Below, one piece after another: positions 1-6,673 of a stretch of DNA of 8,888 nucleotides. Source of the stretch: Actinomycetes bacterium (GTDB lineage Bacteria; Actinomycetota; Humimicrobiia; JAHJRV01). A model generated the notes under the pieces. It was not told the DNA's origin. It did not search any database and was given only the letters and a program-made list of their open reading frames with translations. Both the position numbers and the translations under genes were made by a program. The stretch lies in NCBI GenBank assembly GCA_030640275.1, contig DAOWJR010000075.1, forward strand, positions 1 through 8,888, read 5' to 3'. How positions within the stretch are numbered: the stretch's first letter is position 1; the number at the start of each line of letters is the position of its first letter.

Positions 1-46
1 AATATAAAAAATAATTTTAGTTGTTTAGGGAAAGAGAGAGAGTAAT

Positions 47-1978
47 ATGCTCTATGGGTATGCTAATAACTTAATTTATATAAATCTTTCAACAGGGAAT
101 GTAGAGAAAAGGAAAATAAAAGAACATGTGGCAAGACAATATTTTGGGGGTGCAGGATTAGCTGCTTATTTATATTTAGCTGAATTTGATATAAATTCTG
201 AACCTTTTGATCCAAAAACTCCTATTATTTTTACCACAGGACCTTTCACTGGAACAAAAGTTCCATCATCTGGAAGACACAGTGTTGCATTTAGATCTCC
301 TTTAACTGGGATCTGGGGTGAAGCTGATGTTGGTGGTACATTTGGAGATATTTTAAAAAGAAATAAAGTGGATGGGATTGTTGTTTATGGTTCCTCTAAA
401 ATTCCAGTATACATAATAATTTCTGAAGATAATGTTCAAATAAAAAATGCTTCACATCTCTGGGGGAAAGATACCTATGAAACATATGAGATTCTAAATA
501 AAGAAGTAGGAAATATTGAAGTTGGAAAAGTGGAAAATAAAATATCTGCAATGGTTATTGGACAAGCAGGGGAGAACTTAGTTAGATTTGCTTCTATTAT
601 GACTGATGGAAAACATGGAAGAGCACTTGGTAGATGTGGAATGGGAGCAGTCATGGGTTCAAAAAATCTTAAGGCTATTGTAACCTTAATTAAAAAGAGC
701 AGAAAAAAAGATGAGAAGACTGAAATAAAAATTCCGATAGCTTATCCAAATAAGCTTATTGAATCTATTAGAAAGGTAGTTCCTGATATAGTGAAAGCTT
801 CTAGTCGTTTTAGGAAATATGGGACAGCTGGGAGTTTTAAAAGAAGTATGGAGATAGGGGATGTTCCAGTGAAAAACTGGATAAGTGGAAGGTGGTTAGA
901 GGGTGGAGATAACTTAGATGGTAAGAAAATGGTTGATATAGCTAAAAAAAGTAATTTCTATTGCACGAAATGTCCAATTGGGTGTGGTGGAGTTGCTGAG
1001 ACCGAAAGTCCCTATGGAAAAATTATCGGATCTATACCTGAATATGAAAGTATTTCAATGTTGGGTGCAAATTGTTATGTTGATGATATGTTTGCAGTTA
1101 TGAAAGCAAATGAAATGTGCAATAGATTGGGCTTAGATACAATATCTACAGGTTCAGTGATAGCTTTTGCCATGGAAGCTTACGAGAAAAGACATTTCAA
1201 TAATTTAGAATCCAATATTGAAATCGAATGGGGAGATGCAAATATAGTTTTAAAATTAATTAAAATGATAGCCTTCAGGGAAAAAATAGGGGATTTATTA
1301 GCAGAAGGTGTCAGAATTGCTTCTGAAAAATTAGGAAATAATAGTAAAGAATTTGCTATACACTGCAAAGGATTAGAGCTTCCAGCACATGACCCAAGAA
1401 CATTCTCAAGCCTTGCCTTAGGTTATGCTACGGGAAATAGAGGGGGATGTCATCTTCAAGCCTTATCGCATGTTATAGAAAGGTCTTTTACAATTCCTGA
1501 GTTGGGTTTGGATAATGTATTGGATAAATACTCTACTGTGGGGAAAGCAGAGATGGTAGTAAAAATGCAGAATTATATGGCAATACTTGACTCATTAAAG
1601 ATATGTAAATTCTTAATTTTCTACGAAGCTTCTCCTAAAAAAATATTAGAGTGGTTAAATCTAATAACAGATTGGAATTTGGATTTTAATGAGTTCTTGA
1701 AAGTGGGGGAGAGAATATATAATCTTAAAAGAATTTTTAATTGTTCTTTAGGTATAACCAGAAAAGATGACAATCTTCCATTGAGAGTATTGACTTACAG
1801 GAAAGATGATGATGATATGTTTGGAAGTATTATAGACCTTGATAATCTTTTAGATGATTATTATAAATTAAGAGGTTGGGATGAAAATGGGATTCCCACT
1901 AAAGAAAAATTGCAAGAACTAAACTTATCGAAATTTACAAACCCTCCCCCCTCCCATAAAGGGAGGGGAATCGAGTGA
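47..1978 (+). CDS. Aldehyde:ferredoxin oxidoreductase (AOR) family tungsten/molybdenum enzyme
   Basis: This is a cytoplasmic oxidoreductase of the AOR family. Known members oxidise aldehydes to carboxylates, or run the reverse reaction, using a bis-pterin W or Mo cofactor and one [4Fe-4S] cluster with ferredoxin as partner. The N-terminal AOR domain spans about residues 5-212: SGRHSVAFRSPLTG around 75-88, GGTFG at 96-100, and the cofactor-binding stretch GRCGMGAVMGSKNLKAI at 195-211. The C-terminal domains hold the cluster ligands Cys306, Cys309 and Cys313 (C-x2-C-x3-C) and Cys520 in DSLKIC, where the usual Gly of D-x-x-G-x-C is Lys. Glu332 (PEYE) and His448 (PAHDPR) match conserved active-site positions. 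The start fits the family (M-x-GY...I-x-INLSTG), although the upstream purine run is only a weak RBS. At 643 aa it is slightly longer than usual. The family-typical end (GWDENGIPTKEKLQELNL) is followed by about 15 residues, most of them read from the repeat at 1941-2024. No ferredoxin or MoaD-like partner is adjacent, so the substrate cannot be assigned. Confidence 0.95.
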   Translation: MLYGYANNLIYINLSTGNVEKRKIKEHVARQYFGGAGLAAYLYLAEFDINSEPFDPKTPIIFTTGPFTGTKVPSSGRHSVAFRSPLTGIWGEADVGGTFGDILKRNKVDGIVVYGSSKIPVYIIISEDNVQIKNASHLWGKDTYETYEILNKEVGNIEVGKVENKISAMVIGQAGENLVRFASIMTDGKHGRALGRCGMGAVMGSKNLKAIVTLIKKSRKKDEKTEIKIPIAYPNKLIESIRKVVPDIVKASSRFRKYGTAGSFKRSMEIGDVPVKNWISGRWLEGGDNLDGKKMVDIAKKSNFYCTKCPIGCGGVAETESPYGKIIGSIPEYESISMLGANCYVDDMFAVMKANEMCNRLGLDTISTGSVIAFAMEAYEKRHFNNLESNIEIEWGDANIVLKLIKMIAFREKIGDLLAEGVRIASEKLGNNSKEFAIHCKGLELPAHDPRTFSSLALGYATGNRGGCHLQALSHVIERSFTIPELGLDNVLDKYSTVGKAEMVVKMQNYMAILDSLKICKFLIFYEASPKKILEWLNLITDWNLDFNEFLKVGERIYNLKRIFNCSLGITRKDDNLPLRVLTYRKDDDDMFGSIIDLDNLLDDYYKLRGWDENGIPTKEKLQELNLSKFTNPPPSHKGRGIE

Positions 1979-2024
1979 AAAGCCTGTCCCTGATCCTCTA
2001 ATGTAACAAAGGGGAAGGGGAAGA
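1941..2024. repeat. C/G-rich dispersed-repeat-like element with an 8-bp hairpin, overlapping the AOR 3' end
   Basis: In a very A/T-rich setting this stretch carries C-runs, then G-runs. CCCCTCCC (1948-1955) and GGGAGGGG (1961-1968) form a perfect 8-bp stem around the loop ATAAA. A further G-rich part, GGGGAAGGGG, lies at 2011-2020. The composition and the stem with mirrored CCCTCCC/GGGAGGG arms resemble the short non-coding repeats scattered through many environmental bacterial genomes. Only one copy is in the window, so its repetitive nature is inferred. The AOR stop codon (TGA at 1976-1978) lies inside it. Confidence 0.55.
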
Positions 2025-2065
2025 ATCTAATTAAATGTATTATAGAATTTATCAGTTCTAATATT

Positions 2066-2698
2066 TTATTTTTCACTGTTTCTTCTTAGTACAAAATCTC
2101 TCATTTTTTGAACTATCGGATGTAACTCTCTTCTTCCACTAAAATATGTTTTAAGTTCTTCTAAATGTCTTATTATTATCACAACAGCGATTAATATACC
2201 GAATATTACCAACCAGATGTTTTTTTCTAAAAACCATAAAATCAAGGGAAAGATTAGAAATCCTATAGAAGCTGACATGAAAGAATCATTAGTTATAAGT
2301 ATAATAATCGGGATAATAATTAAGTAAAGAATCAAAACTGAAAGCGGGGATGTTAATAATAAAACACCTATTGCTGTAGCAATTCCTTTACCACCTTTAA
2401 ATTTTAAAAATATTGACCAATTATGCCCTATTACTGTAAAAAGACCAGCAAATAGGGATACAGATAAATTTCCAGTAATTTTTTTAGTTAAATATACAGT
2501 TAAAGCTCCTTTTAAAATATCAAAGAATAGAGCAATCAATCCCGGTACTAAACCAGCAACTGATATAACATTCATTGCTCCAACATTTTTAGTACCCAAT
2601 TTTCTGATATCTTTTCCTTTAAAAAGTTTGGCAATGATATAAGAAAAGGGAATTGAACCTATGATGTATGAAATTAAAAATATTACTAAATTTAACAA
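2066..2698 (-). CDS. plsY: Acyl-phosphate:glycerol-3-phosphate 1-O-acyltransferase PlsY
   Basis: This integral membrane enzyme transfers an acyl chain from acyl-phosphate (made by PlsX) to glycerol-3-phosphate, giving lysophosphatidate, the first committed step of phospholipid synthesis. The 210-aa length is normal. All three family motifs are recognisable. Motif 1 is GSIPFSYIIAKL, then KGKDIRKLGTKNVGAMN (14-43). Motif 2 is GHNWSIFLKFKGGKG (91-105). Motif 3 is RHLEEL...SGRRE (177-191). Several positions vary: the usual GSGNxGATN reads GTKNVGAMN, and the Asn after RH-x-x is Glu. Hydrophobic segments at about 2-24, 48-70, 82-92, 108-136 and 144-176 fit the multi-pass topology. The start is TTG (2698-2696), behind AGGGAG five bases upstream. 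It converges with the AOR gene and diverges from the hydrolase lipoprotein. plsX is not visible. Confidence 0.95.
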   Translation of the reverse strand: MLNLVIFLISYIIGSIPFSYIIAKLFKGKDIRKLGTKNVGAMNVISVAGLVPGLIALFFDILKGALTVYLTKKITGNLSVSLFAGLFTVIGHNWSIFLKFKGGKGIATAIGVLLLTSPLSVLILYLIIIPIIILITNDSFMSASIGFLIFPLILWFLEKNIWLVIFGILIAVVIIIRHLEELKTYFSGRRELHPIVQKMRDFVLRRNSEK

Positions 2699-2913
2699 AG
2701 AAACTCCCTAAAGTTTCATGATTTTTTTATTTTAAATAAATCTTATTATAAAGTGAATTTTATTATATACTATTTTTGTAATAGACTTTTATTGTTAATT
2801 ATCTTCTTAAAGAATGATTCTTGGAGACATTAAAAACAAGAATACTGTGGGATATTTTATTAAAAATAAAAAACTTTAATTTTTAACTCAAAAAATTCAA
2901 AGGAGATTTTTAA
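2699..2913. promoter_or_regulatory. Divergent intergenic region between plsY and the hydrolase lipoprotein
   Basis: Both flanking genes must start transcription from, or beyond, these 215 nt. On the minus strand two TATAAT hexamers occur close together (about 2736-2731 and 2754-2749 on the plus-strand scale), but neither has a recognisable -35 box at 16-18 bp. A near-perfect dyad, AAGAAT-G-ATTCTT, lies at 2810-2822 and could be an operator. No convincing plus-strand sigma-70 pair was found. I would trust the location more than any individual element. Confidence 0.35.
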
Positions 2914-3792
2914 ATGAACTTTATTAAAAAAATATTTTTAACAACTATAATTTTTTCAATCATAATGTCTTTATCACCTGTGTTTGTTGGTTGTCCTTCA
3001 AAACCAATTGTTGAGGAAACATCACTTGTTGAAGAAACCACACCTATTAAAGAAGCAACATCAGAGGAAACAATAACTACAAAGGAAGCTACTGAAGAGA
3101 CTACTTCTACTGAGGAAATAACTGGAGAAGCTATTATTGAAGAAAAAAAGGAAATCCCTCCTGAAGGGTATTGGGAAGTTGTTTTTAAAACCGATGATCA
3201 AGTAGAGATTGAGGGTAGAATTTTTGGAATAGGGAAAAATGGTTTAATTTTAGCTCATATGTATACTGCTGATCAGGAAAGTTGGAAAGATTTTGCTCTC
3301 CTTTTATCACAAAAGGGATATAGGGTTTTAACATTTAACTTTAGGGGATATGGAAAATCAGGTGGAGAAAGACAGATTTCTTTAATTTATAAAGATGTTT
3401 TAGCAGCATATGAATTTTTTAAAAAAGAAGGTGTGGAAGATATTATTTTAATTGGAGCAAGCATGGGAGGAACCGCAGTTTTAAAAGTGGCTGCACAAAA
3501 AGATGTTAATGGCGTGATATCGATGTCAGGACCTTTGAACTGGAAGCAAATGGGTCTCAGTGCTGAGGAGGAAATAAAGTTAATTGAGGAACCCAAATTA
3601 TTTATAGCTTCTGAAGGAGATAGTTCTGCAAAGAATTCAGCAAACTTAATGTATGAATTATCAGATGAACCAAAGCAAATTGAAATATATCCTGGCTCTG
3701 AACATGGTACAAACATGTTTTTAGAAGAAAATGCAGAGCAAGTAAAACAGGATATAATTACCTTTATAGAAGAAAATTTACCTGTTAAATAA
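2914..3792 (+). CDS. Lipoprotein with C-terminal alpha/beta-hydrolase domain
   Basis: This is a predicted membrane-anchored extracytoplasmic serine hydrolase (esterase or peptidase type); the substrate is unknown. A signal peptide (MNFIKKIF, then a hydrophobic core) ends at VFVGC, with lipidation expected at Cys27. The -3 residue is Phe, so the lipobox is imperfect. Residues 28-82 are a low-complexity linker rich in Thr and Glu. The hydrolase domain covers about 86-290: FNFRGYGKSGG (141-151), the nucleophile elbow GASMGG with Ser183, a probable acid Asp236 (ASEGD), and His264 (GSEHG) near the C-terminus. The order Ser-Asp-His and the spacing fit the alpha/beta-hydrolase fold. AAAGGAG lies about 9 nt before the ATG. 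The leader closely resembles that of the binding protein downstream (3993), and 200 nt with no obvious terminator separate the two, so cotranscription is possible. Confident on domain type, not on role. Confidence 0.9.
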   Translation: MNFIKKIFLTTIIFSIIMSLSPVFVGCPSKPIVEETSLVEETTPIKEATSEETITTKEATEETTSTEEITGEAIIEEKKEIPPEGYWEVVFKTDDQVEIEGRIFGIGKNGLILAHMYTADQESWKDFALLLSQKGYRVLTFNFRGYGKSGGERQISLIYKDVLAAYEFFKKEGVEDIILIGASMGGTAVLKVAAQKDVNGVISMSGPLNWKQMGLSAEEEIKLIEEPKLFIASEGDSSAKNSANLMYELSDEPKQIEIYPGSEHGTNMFLEENAEQVKQDIITFIEENLPVK

Positions 3793-3992
3793 ATATTGTA
3801 TTTAAATTGACTTTAAGTTGTGAAAATGCTAATATTTTGACTTAACACTTTATAATTATTTCAAAATTCTTATAAAGAAATATAAAAAATAGAATTTGCA
3901 CATCTTATTGAAGAAGAAGCGATTAAAAAATAAACAGGAGGTGATTTTACAATACATTTAATTTGTTATAAAAAATTGATAAGGAGGTTTAA
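3793..3992. promoter_or_regulatory. 5' region of the amino-acid-binding protein gene
   Basis: No hairpin terminator is seen after the hydrolase gene. A TATAAT lies at 3851-3856, but a TTGACT at 3837-3842 is only 8 bp upstream and cannot be its -35 box, so the promoter call is weak. A short frame ending at the TAA 3931-3933 (...LIEEEAIKK) has no usable start codon and is not called as a gene. Confidence 0.3.
3936..3945 (+). promoter_or_regulatory. Orphan, perfect Shine-Dalgarno match (AGGAGGTGAT) in the 5' UTR
   Basis: These ten bases are fully complementary to the 3' end of typical bacterial 16S rRNA, yet no usable ORF starts just after them: a GTG frame within it gives only six codons. The functional RBS for the next gene is AAGGAGGT at 3981-3988, about 45 nt downstream. 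The arrangement resembles the 5' stabiliser (STAB-SD) sites described in Bacillus mRNAs, where a bound 30S subunit protects the transcript. That would suit a highly expressed binding protein. The role is inferred. Confidence 0.4.
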
Positions 3993-4838
3993 ATGAATTT
4001 CTTTAAAAAACTAATTTTAACAGTTATAGCTTTTTCAATTGTTGCATCTCTATCACTTACACTTACAGGATGTCCTCCAACACCAGTTACTGAAGAACCT
4101 ACAGCTACTGAAGAACCAACTGAAGCTCCAACTGAGGAAAAAATAGAATTTACAACTATTACAGAGGGAGTATTAACTGTTGGTACTGATGCAGCATATC
4201 CACCGTTAGAAAATGTTGAAGCTGGTGAGTTTGTTGGATTTGATATTGATTTAGCAAAAGAAATAGCAAATGGATTAGGACTTGAAGCAGAAATTATAAA
4301 TACAGCATGGGATGGAATTTTCCCAGCACTAATTGCACATAAATTTGATGTCGTAATATCTGCAGTTACTATTACACCAGAACGAGACGAGGAAATGGAT
4401 TTCTCAGATCCCTATCTTGATTCAGACCAATCAATTGCTACTAAAGAAGATAGTGTAATTAAAGCTAAAGCAGACTTAAAAGATAAAATTTTAGGTGTTC
4501 AAATAGGGACCACTGGAGCACTCACAGCCAAAGAAATTGATGAGGAAATGGGTGTAGCTGAAATAAAAACTTATGATGATATCTTAATGGCATTTGAGGA
4601 TTTAAAGGCTGGTAGAATTGATGCTATAATAAATGATATTCCAACATCAGCTTATATTGTCAAAGATAACCCAGAATTGGTGATTGTAGAGAAAATAATA
4701 ACTAACGAAAAATATGGTATTGTATTCGCTCCAGATACACCTGAACTTCTTAAAGCTGTAAATAAGGTACTGAAAGAGATGAAAGAAGATGGAACATATG
4801 ATCAAATATACAGCAAATGGTTTGGTGAGAATAAGTAA
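3993..4838 (+). CDS. Amino acid ABC transporter substrate-binding lipoprotein (solute-binding family 3)
   Basis: This extracytoplasmic lipoprotein delivers a polar amino acid to the permease/ATPase pair encoded downstream. The signal peptide ends in a good lipobox, LTGC, with lipidated Cys27. A Pro/Thr/Glu linker (about 28-50), with an 11-nt direct repeat in its DNA, leads into the family 3 domain (about 55-280). VGTDAAYPPLE (63-73) and the family signature GFDIDLAKEIA (82-92) are present. TITPERDEEMDFSDPY (126-141) carries Arg131, which in this family binds the ligand carboxylate. NDIPTSAY (214-221) holds Asp215, at the position that binds the ligand amino group. Length (281 aa) is normal. 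AAGGAGGT sits 4 nt before the ATG, a very strong RBS. A strong terminator follows, which would let this gene be expressed above the membrane components. The ligand cannot be decided from sequence; a glutamine, arginine or histidine-type substrate is possible. Confidence 0.95.
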   Translation: MNFFKKLILTVIAFSIVASLSLTLTGCPPTPVTEEPTATEEPTEAPTEEKIEFTTITEGVLTVGTDAAYPPLENVEAGEFVGFDIDLAKEIANGLGLEAEIINTAWDGIFPALIAHKFDVVISAVTITPERDEEMDFSDPYLDSDQSIATKEDSVIKAKADLKDKILGVQIGTTGALTAKEIDEEMGVAEIKTYDDILMAFEDLKAGRIDAIINDIPTSAYIVKDNPELVIVEKIITNEKYGIVFAPDTPELLKAVNKVLKEMKEDGTYDQIYSKWFGENK

Positions 4839-4871
4839 AACATAGAGTTGATTTTTAATATCCTATTGTGT

Positions 4872-4920
4872 AAATTGCGCAAGTTATTTATCAATACTAA
4901 TTAACTTGTGCAATTTTTTT
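4872..4920 (+). terminator. Strong Rho-independent terminator after the binding-protein gene
   Basis: AAATTGCGCAAGTTA (4872-4886) pairs with TAACTTGTGCAATTT (4902-4916). The result is a 15-bp stem with a single G-U pair and a 15-nt loop, running directly into a T-tract that ends at 4920. It starts about 33 nt after the stop codon. It should end most transcripts from the binding-protein gene and limit read-through into the permease and ATPase genes. Confidence 0.9.
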
Positions 4921-5022
4921 ATAAAATATTATTTATGTTAAAATCTTAAAATGAGCTATTTATCATATCATTTATTTAATATATGATTTTTATCCAACGC
5001 ATCATTTATACGATAAGTATTA

Positions 5023-5051
5023 TTGTTTTAAAAATTATTAAAAAACATTAT
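5023..5051 (+). promoter_or_regulatory. Weak candidate sigma-70-type promoter upstream of the permease
   Basis: TTGTTT (5023-5028) and CATTAT (5046-5051) are 17 bp apart and resemble -35 and -10 boxes, about 115 nt before the permease start. Such matches are common by chance in DNA this A/T-rich. The main support is positional, because the strong terminator upstream implies a separate start or read-through. Confidence 0.25.
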
Positions 5052-5171
5052 AGAATTACAAAGAACACAGATAAGAGTGTTTAGTAAAACAAATAGAGAT
5101 GTGTAAGAAATAACAGCACAGAATACATATGAAATATATAATCCGAAAAAGAAAATAATTTTGGAGCAAAG

Positions 5172-5852
5172 ATGGAGAATTTACAAAAACTAATAAGATA
5201 TTATTTCAACTATTCTGTTATGAAAGATGCATTGCCCTTTCTTTTAAAAGGAGCAGTATTAACTATTAAATTTTCAGTTATAGCTGAATTTTTTGGAGTA
5301 ATATTTGGACTTATTTTAGCAATTATGAAAATATCTAAAATAAAGGTTTTTAAATACCCAAGCATAGCTTATATTGAATTTTTTAGAGGAACACCATTAC
5401 TTATGCAAATTATGTTTGCTTATTATGCACTACCATATATAGGGATTAATTTATCTGGATTTTTTGCAGGTTTATTAGCTCTATCCTTAAATAGTGCAGC
5501 CTATATTGCTGAAATATTTAGAGCAGGTATTGAATCAATTGAAAGGGGTCAAATAGAAGCATCTCGTTCATTAGGAATGAACTTCTTTAAAACAATGCGG
5601 TATATTGTTTTACCACAGGCTTTCAGGAGAGTCACTCCACCTTTAACCAATGACTTTATTATTCTTCTCAAGGATTCATCTCTTTTATCTGTAATTGCTG
5701 TTGTCGAATTGCTTAGAGCAGCAAAGGAAATAGCAACATGGAAAGTAAATCCATCAACCTATACTGCTGCTGCTTTTATATACTTGCTAATTACATTACC
5801 CCTGTCTCAATTGGTTCATTATTTAGAGAGGAGGTATAAGATAGTTGATTAA
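5172..5852 (+). CDS. Polar amino acid ABC transporter permease (HisM/GlnP type)
   Basis: This is the inner-membrane channel subunit of the importer, expected to work as a homodimer because only one permease gene is present. It is 226 aa, normal for the family. The order of motifs is a first hydrophobic segment (about 24-52), FRGTPLL (71-77), further segments near 80-106, and the EAA loop that docks to the ATPase (EASRSLGMNFFKTMRYIVLP, 129-148). It continues with QAFRRVTPPLTNDFI, the SLLSVIAV segment (170-178) and a last membrane helix (about 197-215). TTGGAG lies about 6 nt upstream of the ATG. The 3' end overlaps the ATPase gene by 8 nt, which indicates translational coupling. The binding protein is encoded upstream but is separated by a terminator and 333 nt. 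Confidence 0.95.
   Translation: MENLQKLIRYYFNYSVMKDALPFLLKGAVLTIKFSVIAEFFGVIFGLILAIMKISKIKVFKYPSIAYIEFFRGTPLLMQIMFAYYALPYIGINLSGFFAGLLALSLNSAAYIAEIFRAGIESIERGQIEASRSLGMNFFKTMRYIVLPQAFRRVTPPLTNDFIILLKDSSLLSVIAVVELLRAAKEIATWKVNPSTYTAAAFIYLLITLPLSQLVHYLERRYKIVD
5829..5834 (+). promoter_or_regulatory. RBS (AGGAGG) that supports the TTG start of the ATPase
   Basis: A consensus AGGAGG inside the permease 3' end lies 10 nt before the TTG at 5845. The protein homology begins at exactly this point (M-IKVVNLHKKFG). No other in-frame start nearby fits both the RBS and the family N-terminus. Confidence 0.75.
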
Positions 5853-6567
5853 GGTAGTAAATCTTCATAAAAAATTTGGAAATCTTCATGTCTTAAAAGG
5901 TATAAATTTAAAATTAAAAAAGAGTGAGGTTTTGGTAATAATAGGACCTAGTGGTTCAGGTAAAAGCACTTTTTTAAGATGTTTAAATCTACTTGAGGAA
6001 ACTACTTCTGGAGAAATTTTCATTGAAGGTATCGAAATAACTAAACCAGGTGTTAATATAAATAAGATTAGACAGAAAGTTGGTATAGTGTTTCAAAGCT
6101 TCAATCTATTCCCACATCTTACAGCTTTAGGTAATGTCAGTTTAGCTCCTAAGAAAGTTTTGAAGATGAGCAAGAAAAATGCAACAGATTTGGGTAAAAA
6201 AATGCTCGGGAAAGTTGGACTTTCTGATAAAATTGATTCCTTTCCAGCTCAATTATCAGGAGGACAGAAACAGAGGGTTGCTATAGCTCGTGCTCTTGCA
6301 ATGAATCCAGATATTATGCTATTTGATGAGGTTACATCAGCACTTGATCCAGAACTGATTAAGGGAGTTTTAGATATAATGAAATCATTAGCACTTGGTG
6401 GAATGACAATGATCGTTGTAACTCATGAGATGGGATTTGCAAGAGAAGCTGGAGATAGAATGATATTTATGGATGATGGGATTATTATGGAAGAAAATAC
6501 TCTTGAAGAGATGTTTAAAAACCCCCAAAATCCGAGAACAAAGGAATTTTTAGAAGCAATATTATAA
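5845..6567 (+). CDS. Polar amino acid ABC transporter ATP-binding protein (GlnQ/HisP type)
   Basis: This cytoplasmic ATPase drives the importer by dimerising on the permease EAA loops. The 240-aa length is typical. All nucleotide-binding motifs are intact: Walker A GPSGSGKST (34-42), Q-loop Gln84 in VFQSFNLFPH, signature LSGGQ (137-141), Walker B IMLFDE (157-162), D-loop SALD (165-168) and H-loop His194 in VTHEMGFAREA. The FNLFPHLTALGNV stretch and the THEMGFARE stretch are typical of the polar amino acid subfamily. It starts with TTG and overlaps the permease stop by 8 nt. It is the last gene of the transporter operon; a large imperfect hairpin without a clear T-tract follows. Confidence 0.95.
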   Translation: MIKVVNLHKKFGNLHVLKGINLKLKKSEVLVIIGPSGSGKSTFLRCLNLLEETTSGEIFIEGIEITKPGVNINKIRQKVGIVFQSFNLFPHLTALGNVSLAPKKVLKMSKKNATDLGKKMLGKVGLSDKIDSFPAQLSGGQKQRVAIARALAMNPDIMLFDEVTSALDPELIKGVLDIMKSLALGGMTMIVVTHEMGFAREAGDRMIFMDDGIIMEENTLEEMFKNPQNPRTKEFLEAIL

Positions 6568-6595
6568 TAAATTTTAAAAAATAAGAAATAAGAGA

Positions 6596-6648
6596 AGCTT
6601 TGGACATAGTTTCTTGACTAAATGTCTTCGAAACCATGTCGCAAAGCT
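6596..6648. other. Large imperfect inverted repeat between the ATPase and the UDG-like gene
   Basis: AGCTTTG (6596-6602), GACAT (6603-6607) and GTTTC (6609-6613) pair in order with CAAAGCT (6642-6648), ATGTC (6636-6640) and GAAAC (6630-6634). This gives 17 pairs interrupted by one bulge (G6641) and one A-C mismatch, around a 16-nt loop. A second ATGTC at 6622-6626 could pair with GACAT instead, so two folds are possible. There is no T-tract on the plus strand, so it is not a standard terminator for the ABC operon. It might be a Rho-dependent or 3'-stabilising structure, a regulatory leader of the next gene, or a small dispersed palindrome. Confidence 0.55.
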
Positions 6649-6653
6649 ATATA

Positions 6654-6669
6654 TAAAACTTAAGTTTTA
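6654..6669. promoter_or_regulatory. 16-bp perfect palindrome in front of the UDG-like start codon
   Basis: TAAAACTTAAGTTTTA is fully self-complementary and ends 4 nt before the ATG at 6674. It takes the place where an RBS would be expected, and none is visible. It could be a repressor operator or an mRNA structure that affects initiation. A/T-only-rich palindromes also arise by chance, so function is uncertain. Confidence 0.4.
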
Positions 6670-6673
6670 AAAA

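Larger units (their letters stand above)
4839..5171. other. 333-nt gap separating the binding protein from the permease: terminator, then A/T-rich spacer
   Basis: The gap holds the strong terminator at 4872-4920. A weaker A/T hairpin follows: ATCATAT at 4962-4968 with ATATGAT at 4981-4987, then TTTTAT, possibly a back-up terminator. A weak candidate promoter lies at 5023-5051. An 11-codon ATG frame starting near 4951 has no RBS and is not called. The 100 nt before the permease start show no recognisable riboswitch or leader peptide. Confidence 0.6.

Noticed and set aside
1180..1368. Minus-strand open frame of 62 codons inside the AOR gene
   Set aside because: It lies antisense to well-conserved AOR coding sequence, has no RBS and its protein looks like no family.
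2043..2065. TAGAA...TTCTA hairpin followed by a T-rich stretch as the AOR terminator
   Set aside because: The stem is only 5 A/T-rich pairs and the T-tract is interrupted, so it is too weak to call.
1861..2076. Minus-strand frame of 71 codons across the AOR end and the repeat
   Set aside because: Its sequence is the antisense of AOR plus the C/G repeat; there is no RBS or family resemblance.
3387..3716. Minus-strand frame of 109 codons inside the hydrolase gene
   Set aside because: It is a shadow of the hydrolase domain, whose catalytic motifs are clear on the plus strand.
3837..3856. TTGACT followed by TATAAT as a promoter for the binding protein
   Set aside because: The spacing is only 8 bp, far below the 16-18 bp needed for a sigma-70-type pair.
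6614..6653. TTGACT in the hairpin loop with downstream TATATA as a promoter for the UDG-like gene
   Set aside because: The boxes are 28 bp apart, and no hexamer resembling a -10 box lies at 17 bp.
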